Positions 7,379-14,072 of a stretch of 18,010 bases of DNA are shown in pieces; position 1 is the first letter of the stretch, and the number at the start of each line of letters is the position of its first letter. The position numbers and the translations under genes are program-made. The DNA is taken from assembly GCA_019309815.1 (NCBI GenBank), contig JAFDFO010000028.1, positions 1 to 18,010 on the forward strand. Reading direction: 5' to 3'. This DNA is from Deltaproteobacteria bacterium (GTDB lineage Bacteria > Desulfobacterota > Desulfobacteria > Desulfobacterales > C00003060). Below the pieces are notes generated by a model. It was not told where the DNA came from and ran no database searches. It saw nothing but the letters and a program-made list of their open reading frames with translations.

Positions 7379-7434
7379 GGTGTCAGTGTCTTATGTCGAG
7401 ATGACAGGATCGCTCATTGAAACCCTGCAGCGGG

Positions 7435-8691
7435 TCACTCCGCAGATTGCGTCCTCTCCAGGTAGTCCTCAGCGTCTTCATCTCCCAATGCCGCGGCCTT
7501 CTCAAAGTCCGCCATGGCGCTGTCCCTTTCTCCAGCCAACAGGTGAGTGTGGCCCCTGCCGTAGTAGTAGGATCCTTTCTCAGGATTCATCTCAATGGCC
7601 TTGTTGATAGAAGATATGGCATCATCATATTGATCCAGGGCTCCATAGGATATACCCAAGCTGTAGAGCGCGGATGCATTCTGGGGATCGTCTTTGAGCA
7701 CTTTCTTGAAGGATTGAATGGCTCCCTTGGGGTTTCCGTATGTGTAGAGGATCGCTCCTTGGTCATACGAGGTAACTGCAGCCTCAGACAAGCCGGCGAT
7801 CGGAGTCGTGGATGGCATCCTCTCTGCGAATTCGACGCGGCGTTCCGGGCCGAATTCGACGAAGAGTTCCGGGTTGAATTCGACCTTGATGCCGGGAATG
7901 TCTTTCAGGAGCTTCCTGGCCTCGTCAGCATTCTTCGGTTCCAGCTGGTTAATCTTCTTCAGAGCTTCCTCGTTCTCCATCAGTTTGCCAAAGTCTACCT
8001 CCATAAGGGTGATCTTTGAACCTTCCCTGTGTGTGGCGTTGGTGCGGACAATCTCCCCCTCCACCTCCAGGGCAATGGTCACCTTCATATCTTTGAACAT
8101 TTCTTTCATTTCTTTGGCCATCGTAGCCATTTGAGGATCGTCTGACGGAAAAGTGTCGGGTAATTCGGGAGGCTGAAGGTTGTCTGAGGTCAGCTCTTCA
8201 GGGAGCATGACTCGTAGAACGGCAGGGGGCCCTTGATCGAAACGAAACGTCGCCACTGCTTCTTCGTCCTCATCTCCTGCTCCCATGCCGGGGGGGGAGG
8301 GCGTTTTGTCAGAGGGACTTGTATCGAGCCTCACTTTGTTAATGTCGGAAAACGCGAAGGTCGCCCGATATCCTTCGGCATCATCTGTGGCGATCTTCTT
8401 GCTGGAGACATATGTCACACCCTGTCCCATTTCACTTGCACTTTTTCGCAGTTCATTTTCATCGAGGATTTCAAATCCCTCGCTGACACTGCCCGGCTGG
8501 CCGCCCATTTGAGCAGCCATCTCCTTTGTTGCTTCTTCGATCTGCTGCATAGCCGCCTTGCTAATCAACAGGGTCTCTTCGATCGTGCCACTGCCGTCCG
8601 GCCTCACCTTAATAACCGTGCTCACCTGAATACAGCCTGCGAGGCAGATAAGAACGAGTGCGATTTCTCCAAACCTGATGGCTTGCTTCAT
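7435..8691 (-). CDS. Lipoprotein with C-terminal TPR repeats
   Basis: This encodes 418 residues. AAGGAG lies five bases before the ATG. The signal sequence ends in LAGC (Cys20), a clear lipobox. The N-terminal two thirds (about 21-290) start with a segment (STVIKVRPDGSGTIEETLLI) familiar from uncharacterised bacterial lipoproteins. That part continues with Met/Glu-rich helical stretches (QQIEEATKEMAAQM, MAKEMKEMFKDM) and an acidic, Pro-rich linker near 125-145. Residues about 304-411 hold three TPR motifs (GNPKGAIQSFKKVLKDDP, DQYDDAISSINKAIEMNP, GERDSAMADFEKAAALG), which mediate protein-protein contacts. No enzymatic motif is seen. A periplasmic scaffold or assembly role is inferred only from the TPRs. 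It appears to be transcribed alone: element C lies upstream and the 16-bp hairpin downstream. Confidence 0.85.
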   Translation of the reverse strand: MKQAIRFGEIALVLICLAGCIQVSTVIKVRPDGSGTIEETLLISKAAMQQIEEATKEMAAQMGGQPGSVSEGFEILDENELRKSASEMGQGVTYVSSKKIATDDAEGYRATFAFSDINKVRLDTSPSDKTPSPPGMGAGDEDEEAVATFRFDQGPPAVLRVMLPEELTSDNLQPPELPDTFPSDDPQMATMAKEMKEMFKDMKVTIALEVEGEIVRTNATHREGSKITLMEVDFGKLMENEEALKKINQLEPKNADEARKLLKDIPGIKVEFNPELFVEFGPERRVEFAERMPSTTPIAGLSEAAVTSYDQGAILYTYGNPKGAIQSFKKVLKDDPQNASALYSLGISYGALDQYDDAISSINKAIEMNPEKGSYYYGRGHTHLLAGERDSAMADFEKAAALGDEDAEDYLERTQSAE

Positions 8692-8735
8692 GGCTACTCC
8701 TTTCGGTGCGAGGTTCCGCTGCTACCTTTGAACCC

Positions 8736-8877
8736 AGAACCATCTCAAAAACAATCTAAGTGTCCATGGCGGTGTTGCGAACCGGTTCAAAATGCTTACA
8801 TACTACCGTGTATGCTCCGCGTTTTAACCGTTCCGCGCCTTGCCCTGAACCCTAACCTTGTTTTTGAGATAGGTTCT
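8736..8877. mobile_element. MITE-like element C
   Basis: The left end AGAACCATCTCAAAAACAA (8736-8754) pairs with the right end TTGTTTTTGAGATAGGTTCT (8858-8877), identical apart from one missing T. The interior (about 8770-8845) is a second imperfect palindrome centred near 8810, with arms containing GAACCGGTTCAAAATGC and GCGTTTTAACCGTTC, and CATAC/GTATG flanking the loop. It is 142 bp and non-coding. It shares TIR bases with elements A and B but not their interiors. It sits between the 3' end of the TRAP operon and the 5' end of the TPR lipoprotein gene. Confidence 0.55.
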
Positions 8878-8936
8878 AGTATTCGTATATCAAGAAAGAG
8901 AGGTCCTGTTCAAGGTATTTTCGTATCTCGTGCGGG

Positions 8937-10871
8937 CTATTTTAGCCATTCCATGACCCCTACGCTCAGCCACGGAATGTAAGTAATAAGAAGTACGACG
9001 ACAGTCATCATCAAAAGGAAAGGCAGCGCGTCTCGAGACACACTGGTAAGCGGCCTTTCGAAGCGAAAGGAACCCAGGAAGAGATTCATGCCAACGGGCG
9101 GCGTGAGATAGCCGAGCTGCAGATTAGCTAAGAAGATGACGCCGAGATGCGCAGGATGAATGCCAAATGACTCGGCCATGGGGATAATCAGCGGCACCAC
9201 GACGAACAATGCAGCATAGATGTCCATGACGCATCCGACAATAATGAGCCCGCCGTTTAACGCCAAAAGGAAGGTCCATTTGGTGTGAAGGTGTTTTGTT
9301 GCCCAGTCCGCAGCATGCATTGGGACCTGGGCATCAACAAAATAGCTCGTCAAGCCCATAGCCACTCCAAGAATAATGAGTACTCCTCCGACCAGGGCGG
9401 CGCATTTAACAAGTATGGCTCCGAGTCCCCGCAAGGAGAGATCGCGATAAACGAGACCTTCCACGATCAGCGTGTAGACGACCAGTCCGGCTGAAGCTTC
9501 CACCAGCGTGGAGAATCCACCGAAAATAAGGACCAGGAGAAAGATCGGCATGATGACTTCCCATTTGGCAACCCAAATGGCACCAGCAGCTTCGCGGAGA
9601 CTAAATGGGGCCCGGCCTGCACCCGTCCTGTACCCCTGCCATATGCAGGCCAGAACAATGGGAGCAATCAGCAACATTCCGGGTAGGAGTGCAGCCTTGA
9701 ACATGTCGATGATAGGTATGCGGGCGATCACGCCATAAAGGATTACAACGAGGCTGGGCGGAAGGAGCAAACCCAGACTCCCTGTTGAGGTCAACAGCCC
9801 AATAGAGAATTTTTCTGAGAACCCGCTTTTTAAAAGGACGGGCAACAGGAGCCCTCCGAGTGCAAGGATCGTGACGCCCGATGCCCCCGTAAAGGTCGTA
9901 AAAAACGCGCAAAGCAGCGTAGCCGCTACGGCCAGTCCGCCAGGGACCCGTCCAAAGAGCGCCCGAAAGACACGAACCAGGCGTTCGCTGGCACCCCCCT
10001 CGGATAGAATGAAGCCGGCCAGCGTAAAGAGTGGTATGGTCGGGAAGATCGGGGATGCCACGATACGATACGTTTCGGCAGGTATTGCAGCCACCGGCAC
10101 GCCGTCACTCCAGAAAAGCAAAAGGGCCGCCCCACCCAGGAAGACGAAGATAGGTGTCCCGAGGGCCGCTGCTACGCCGAGAAATATCAAACCAGGAACG
10201 ACAAGATGAGAAGCCGAGTCATAACAACAAAAAGGCATCAGCATCATGAACGGGAGACTCAGACCGACCAGGGCTCGAATCCAAAGGCGTTCTGATGCAC
10301 CCAGGATGAAGCGAATCGCCATGACAGCGAAGCCAAAGGGCATGACCGCCTCAGCTATCCAGATCGGAATCCACCCTGCTACAGTTGTGAATCCGCCGCT
10401 ATCAAAGAGGCCAAATGGTTCGAGCCAAAGCTCAATGAAGTCAGGGATGATCTTGGCTGTCCACGGAGGCAATCCAGGTGCCTCGGCTACGACCAGCTGA
10501 AGGCTTGCACCAAACAGGCCGATACAGACAGCAGAACATACGAAGGCTTCTGCATACTCCACGACCCGCCTGACGTGCGGCGGAAGCCAGTGCAAACCCG
10601 CTACGATTCTCAGGTGTATTCCCTCGCGTGTGGCGAGCACAGCGCCAAGAAATGCAATCCACAGGGTGAGATGCTGGAGGTATGCTGTGGCACCGGGAAT
10701 ACCTATACCGAACCAGGCACGACCAAGCCGTTCAACAACCGGGATGAGTGCCATGAGGAGCAGCCCGATAATCAGGACAGCATCTTCGGTCCGTAATGCA
10801 TACCAAGTCAGGCGTCCAAAGAAACCCTGTGATGAATTGGCAGTGTCTGGGTCAGCTTTCATGGGGTGCAT
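8937..10871 (-). CDS. TRAP transporter fused permease, small and large subunits (DctQM)
   Basis: This encodes 644 residues. TRAP transporters are secondary importers driven by ion gradients, using a periplasmic binding protein. Residues about 28-195 are the DctQ-like small subunit with four predicted membrane helices (ATREGIHLRIVAGL). Residues about 220-640 are the DctM-like large subunit with multiple helices and canonical segments (PIFPTIPLFTLAGFILSEGG, GRVPGGLAVAATLLCAFF, FTGASGVTILALGG, LGYLTPPVGMNLFLGSFRF). In many systems the two are separate genes; here they are one chain, as in SiaQM and treponemal TatQM. Starts at 10871 and 10862 are both possible, and neither has a strong ribosome binding site. 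The gene follows dctP by 43 bases. The substrate is unknown. Confidence 0.93.
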   Translation of the reverse strand: MHPMKADPDTANSSQGFFGRLTWYALRTEDAVLIIGLLLMALIPVVERLGRAWFGIGIPGATAYLQHLTLWIAFLGAVLATREGIHLRIVAGLHWLPPHVRRVVEYAEAFVCSAVCIGLFGASLQLVVAEAPGLPPWTAKIIPDFIELWLEPFGLFDSGGFTTVAGWIPIWIAEAVMPFGFAVMAIRFILGASERLWIRALVGLSLPFMMLMPFCCYDSASHLVVPGLIFLGVAAALGTPIFVFLGGAALLLFWSDGVPVAAIPAETYRIVASPIFPTIPLFTLAGFILSEGGASERLVRVFRALFGRVPGGLAVAATLLCAFFTTFTGASGVTILALGGLLLPVLLKSGFSEKFSIGLLTSTGSLGLLLPPSLVVILYGVIARIPIIDMFKAALLPGMLLIAPIVLACIWQGYRTGAGRAPFSLREAAGAIWVAKWEVIMPIFLLVLIFGGFSTLVEASAGLVVYTLIVEGLVYRDLSLRGLGAILVKCAALVGGVLIILGVAMGLTSYFVDAQVPMHAADWATKHLHTKWTFLLALNGGLIIVGCVMDIYAALFVVVPLIIPMAESFGIHPAHLGVIFLANLQLGYLTPPVGMNLFLGSFRFERPLTSVSRDALPFLLMMTVVVLLITYIPWLSVGVMEWLK

Positions 10872-10914
10872 GTGACGGCGGCGTTAGCAGGAGAGTGCAA
10901 AGCATCTGGGGAGA

Positions 10915-11946
10915 TCACGGGCTTCCTGAAGCCGTCTCTGTTTGAAGGCCTGTGGACTGACGGTATTCGTCCAGTGTCGTGCGGACCCTATCGAACATTT
11001 CTGGAGTGATGCGCGGCCCGACGAATACCGGATACCCTTGTTCCAGCATAAGTTTCTTCCATTCCTTCACAACTGCTGGGGGGACGCTATGAACGGTAAG
11101 CCCGTGCTCCTTCATCACTTCGATCGCTTCTGTCTCCAGTTTGCGAATACGTGTCTGTAGCCGCGTTCCCACCTCCCGGGCCGCCTCTTCGAGCAATGGG
11201 CGCAGATCCGGCGGGATCCTGTTCCATTGCCTCATTGATATGACGGTCGTTCCGGGAAGTGGCTGCCACCGAAAGTCCGTCATATTGGGTGCCAACGCGA
11301 ACCACTGGAAGGCCAGGGCTGCCGCCGGGGGTGCGGGAAACGCATCCACCAAACCGGTTTGCAAGGATGGGAGCAAGTCAGTAATAGATAGGGGGATGGG
11401 GCTGAAACCCCATTTCTTCAAGAGTTCCACGTAAACAGTGTTTGAGCCCCAGAAGAAGAGCTTCCGCTTCTTCATATCATCAGGCGTCGTCACGGGTTCC
11501 TTTGAAAAAAAGTGAACCCAACCTGTGGAACTCCAGTTAAGAACTTTAAAGCCTTTCTTGGCCAGGCGAGCTTCGAAATCCGGGCCTATCTTTTCTATGA
11601 CGTAATCGAGTTCGTCGTCCGTCTCTATCAGCATGGGGAGTGTTATGGCCTCCAGGTCGGGAACAATGTCCACCAGGGTCGAGCTGGTAAGTGCCGTGGC
11701 GTGCAATTGCCCAATGCGAATCTTCCGCAGTATGTCCGCTTCATCTCCGGCCACACCACCTGCGTAGATTCTCACCGTCACTTTGCCATTGCTTATCTCT
11801 TTCCATCTTTGGGCAGTTTCCAGCATGGAGTCATGCCACGGTGATCCTTCCGGCGCGACTGTACCCAGCTTAATCACGAGTGCATGCGTCGGCGCGACAC
11901 CTATCAGAAGTACAAGTACACAAATCCATGGGGCAACAGTTTTCAA
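10915..11946 (-). CDS. TRAP transporter periplasmic substrate-binding protein (DctP/TatP type)
   Basis: This encodes 343 residues starting with TTG at 11946. GAGGAG lies eight bases upstream, inside the preceding gene, and TTGA overlaps that gene's TGA stop, implying translational coupling. A signal peptide covers about 1-22 (THA-LV). The fold signatures of DctP proteins follow: IKLGTVAPEGSPWHDSM, AGGVAGDEADILRKIRIGQL, SLQTGLVDAF. Where most DctP proteins have an Arg that binds a substrate carboxylate (K-I-R-V-P type motif after DLKG), this one reads MKKRKLFFWGS, with Phe164 at the Arg position. That resembles TatP proteins partnered with TatT and suggests a ligand without the usual carboxylate clamp. 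The alignment was made by eye. The substrate is unknown. Confidence 0.92.
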   Translation of the reverse strand: MKTVAPWICVLVLLIGVAPTHALVIKLGTVAPEGSPWHDSMLETAQRWKEISNGKVTVRIYAGGVAGDEADILRKIRIGQLHATALTSSTLVDIVPDLEAITLPMLIETDDELDYVIEKIGPDFEARLAKKGFKVLNWSSTGWVHFFSKEPVTTPDDMKKRKLFFWGSNTVYVELLKKWGFSPIPLSITDLLPSLQTGLVDAFPAPPAAALAFQWFALAPNMTDFRWQPLPGTTVISMRQWNRIPPDLRPLLEEAAREVGTRLQTRIRKLETEAIEVMKEHGLTVHSVPPAVVKEWKKLMLEQGYPVFVGPRITPEMFDRVRTTLDEYRQSTGLQTETASGSP

Positions 11947-12884
11947 GATTCAGGCTCCTCGTATTCTATAAAAAGGTCGGGGCTGTGATGAAGCAACCAT
12001 TTGGCCTTATCCTGGGCCAAGATGTTGGCAAGCCGCCATTTCGGCACTGCGTCTGTATCAATTTCAAGTGCTTTCTGCAAGAGCTCTTTGAACATTCCGT
12101 AGTCTTGTTGGCGGACTGCCACAGACGAGGCAAGGGCTATGTACGGCGATGCCTTTTTGCCCTGGGTGAGTATTACAGCGCGGTCAAAGTGCTCTTGGGC
12201 ACGCTCCAGGCTTCCCCCCATGGCTTCAGACCGACTCCCTTCATAGACTATGAAAAACTCGTGGATGGTGCCATAGTTGAAGTCTTCGTCAAGTCTAAGG
12301 GCGCGGCGCATCATGGCATCAACGGTGGGAAGCTCGGCGACAAGAGACATGTTGCTCGGATCCGAGGAAATGGCCCCTGCCCAACCCGCGCCGGCCCAAT
12401 AAAGAAGAGGCACATCTTTCAGCGACAGAGCCTGCAGTACCTGTTCAGGGTCTACGCGTAATCTCCCTTCAAAGTCCGGGTAGTCCAGTGACAGCCCGTC
12501 CAAGGCATAGTTGCGTCCACGAAGATAAAGCTTTGCCGCACGTTTTCGCAGGTGCTGGGATAGTCGAAAGTCGACTTCTTCTGACTTCTCTGCATCCGTT
12601 TGTATGAATGCATTGGCATATGTCACAAAGCCCGCGGCCGTGGCTAAGAAAAGATCCTGATTCTTGGGGTCGGAAGCGAGCAGTGTTTCGTAGGTTTTGA
12701 GCGCAAATGGGAGGGCATCTCGGATCAGTTCAGGATCATCGTCTTCCGCGAAAACGTTTGTTTCGGATGGCCCGGACAAGACACGAGCAACACCGCGCAC
12801 CTGCGCGCGGCGCATGGCCCCGCATCCAGTGGACAGTACCAGGAGGAAGGCAAATACCAGACAATACGTCACGGAGAAGAACAT
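11943..12884 (-). CDS. TRAP transporter TatT component lipoprotein (TPR fold)
   Basis: This encodes 313 residues from the ATG at 12884, preferred because AAGGA lies eight bases upstream and the signal sequence then begins MFFSVTYC. Longer forms from 12908 or 12977 are possible. The lipobox region reads LSTGC (Cys21). The body matches the TatT family (treponemal Tp0956): PFALKTYETLLASDPKNQDL, ATAAGFVTYANAFIQ, RAAKLYLRGRNYALDGL, and TPR-like helices to the end. TatT is known to trimerise and to associate with its TatP binding protein in the periplasm, possibly handing ligands to it. Gene order tatT-tatP-dctQM supports the call. The stop TGA overlaps the TTG start of the binding protein gene. 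Confidence 0.9.
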   Translation of the reverse strand: MFFSVTYCLVFAFLLVLSTGCGAMRRAQVRGVARVLSGPSETNVFAEDDDPELIRDALPFALKTYETLLASDPKNQDLFLATAAGFVTYANAFIQTDAEKSEEVDFRLSQHLRKRAAKLYLRGRNYALDGLSLDYPDFEGRLRVDPEQVLQALSLKDVPLLYWAGAGWAGAISSDPSNMSLVAELPTVDAMMRRALRLDEDFNYGTIHEFFIVYEGSRSEAMGGSLERAQEHFDRAVILTQGKKASPYIALASSVAVRQQDYGMFKELLQKALEIDTDAVPKWRLANILAQDKAKWLLHHSPDLFIEYEEPES

Positions 12885-12915
12885 CTCCCTGATCCTTAAT
12901 GATGTCATAAGAATT

Positions 12916-12943
12916 ATCTTACACGACACGCGGAAAATTGCAA
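12916..12943 (-). promoter_or_regulatory. Possible promoter of the TatT-TRAP operon
   Basis: On the minus strand TTGCAA (12938-12943) and TAAGAT (12916-12921) are 16 bases apart, each matching four of six consensus positions. Transcription would begin near 12908, leaving a leader of about 25 bases before the ATG at 12884. This agrees with the shorter start. A perfect TTGACA lies further upstream (12972-12977) but has no matching -10. Confidence 0.35.
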
Positions 12944-13185
12944 GGCCCAGCACGTTCCCTGATCCACCGTCTGTCAAGTTTGCCGGAGATTCGCGGCGGT
13001 GAGTGCGCGGACGTACTAAGGCACTTCAAGTGCCTACCAACAAAGAAGATCCGGTGAAATCGGCAGACCCGAAGGGCCAAAAAACAACGAAGGAAAGAAT
13101 AGCCTAACAACTAACTCGGCAAGGTGACAGATTTCGACGGCCCTGCTCTGAGATAACCCGTTGCAATGGCATTGATTATTATTTT

Positions 13186-13303
13186 TAATACCCCGCTGCT
13201 TGCGGCGGGGTTACCGCATAGTTCCCTCTCCTTGGGGAGAGGGTTAGGGTGAGGGGATACAAAGGGTATATGCCCTCAGATACCCCGTTCGCTTGCGGCG
13301 GGG
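13186..13303. repeat. REP-like cluster of GC-rich palindromes
   Basis: Three hairpins lie in tandem: CCCCGCTG-CTTG-CGGCGGGG (13191-13210), CCCTCTCC-TTGG-GGAGAGGG (13224-13243, followed by TTAGGGTGAGGGG), and CCCCG with CGGCGGGG arms (13283-13303). The first and third are near copies, both with GCTTGCGGCGGGG. Such blocks are typical of dispersed extragenic palindromes. They may also stop read-through between the divergent units. Confidence 0.6.
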
Positions 13304-13442
13304 AGCTTCATTATTGTTGGTCCGTCGTTTTTTTGGCGGTGGATTTGGGCGTTCTCCGGGGCCTTATGCAGGTGTTGTTTCTTCCTCCAGCGCTGTTTCT
13401 CAACGATCTAGACCGCAAGAGGTGAAATAGGGTAAAAAGGGG

Positions 13443-13481
13443 TTGACATCCGTTCTTTTGTAAAGTATTTTTCTTAAATAC
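13443..13481 (+). promoter_or_regulatory. Promoter with inverted-repeat operator before the Fur-family gene
   Basis: A perfect -35 box TTGACA (13443-13448) is followed after 17 bases by TATTTT (13466-13471), four of six for a -10. A 6-5-6 inverted repeat GTATTT-TTCTT-AAATAC (13465-13481) covers the -10 region. AT-rich dyads of this kind are typical sites for Fur/PerR-family repressors. Overlap with the -10 fits negative autoregulation of the regulator and the cytochrome gene coupled to it. The link to this particular protein is inferred. Confidence 0.6.
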
Positions 13482-13517
13482 AAATAATTCCTACTTAGAT
13501 GCAAAGGATATCTCCTG

Positions 13518-14072
13518 ATGCAAACCAACCAGACAGAATCCCCGCAAGACAGGTTGAGAACCTTTGAGACTCGGTGCAGACGCGAGGGTCTCAAACTCAC
13601 CCATCAGCGCCTTGAGATCTTTCGTGAGTTAGTCTCGACGTATGATCACCCGTCGGCAAATGCCATCTACCAGCGGGTCCAGACTCGAATTCCTACGATT
13701 TCCCTGGATACGGTTTACAGAACTCTCTTAACCTTTGAGGATTGCGGTCTTGTTGCCAGAGTACCTGCCTTCGATGACCAAGGCAGATTTGATGCAGACC
13801 TGTCCCCGCACCAGCACCTGGCTTGTACGGAGTGTAAGTGTGTGGAAGATCTTCACTGGGAAGGCTTCGAAGACATCAATCCACCACTCAAAACCAAGGA
13901 ATGGGGTGATATCAAAAGCAAGCATGTGGTCCTCAAGGGCATATGCAAAGCGTGTCTGAATCTCAAGACCTTCAAATGTGACCCTCAAGGAGGCTGCCAG
14001 GGGTTTCGACTTATGAATATCTCAATTAGAAATACGATGATATCCAGAATTAAAAGGGGGGATGTTTCATGA
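13518..14072 (+). CDS. Fur/PerR-family metal-dependent transcriptional regulator
   Basis: This encodes 184 residues. AAAGGA (13503-13508) precedes the ATG by nine bases. The N-terminal winged helix (about 20-85) shows GLKLTHQRLEIFRELV, HPSANAIYQRV and ISLDTVYRTLLTFEDCGLV, all family hallmarks. The dimerisation domain has SPHQHLACTEC. CxxC pairs at C103/C106 and C143/C146 should hold structural zinc. Residues H44, D92, H98, H100 and D111 line up with the PerR regulatory metal ligands. Asp at the last position is the PerR-like choice, suggesting peroxide or redox sensing, though this is an alignment by eye. The chain runs about 35 residues past the usual end and carries CDPQGGC. Its TGA overlaps the cytochrome ATG (ATGA, 14069-14072), so the two are translationally coupled. 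Confidence 0.93.
   Translation: MQTNQTESPQDRLRTFETRCRREGLKLTHQRLEIFRELVSTYDHPSANAIYQRVQTRIPTISLDTVYRTLLTFEDCGLVARVPAFDDQGRFDADLSPHQHLACTECKCVEDLHWEGFEDINPPLKTKEWGDIKSKHVVLKGICKACLNLKTFKCDPQGGCQGFRLMNISIRNTMISRIKRGDVS

Larger units (their letters stand above)
12885..13517. other. Divergent intergenic region with promoters and palindromes
   Basis: This 633-base gap separates the TatT operon from the Fur-family gene. It holds a possible minus-strand promoter, a perfect 8-bp palindrome AGGCACTT-C-AAGTGCCT (13019-13035), a cluster of GC-rich hairpins (13186-13303), and the plus-strand promoter/operator (13443-13481). No ORF with credible start and composition was found. The stretches 13036-13185 and 13311-13440 show nothing recognisable. 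Confidence 0.6.

Noticed and set aside
7417..8019. Plus-strand 200-codon frame opposite the TPR lipoprotein
   Set aside because: The minus-strand TPR motifs and AAGGAG-preceded start are convincing; the plus frame is a by-product.
12972..12977. Perfect TTGACA on the minus strand upstream of tatT
   Set aside because: No -10-like hexamer lies 16-18 bases downstream; the weaker TTGCAA/TAAGAT pair fits the gene start better.
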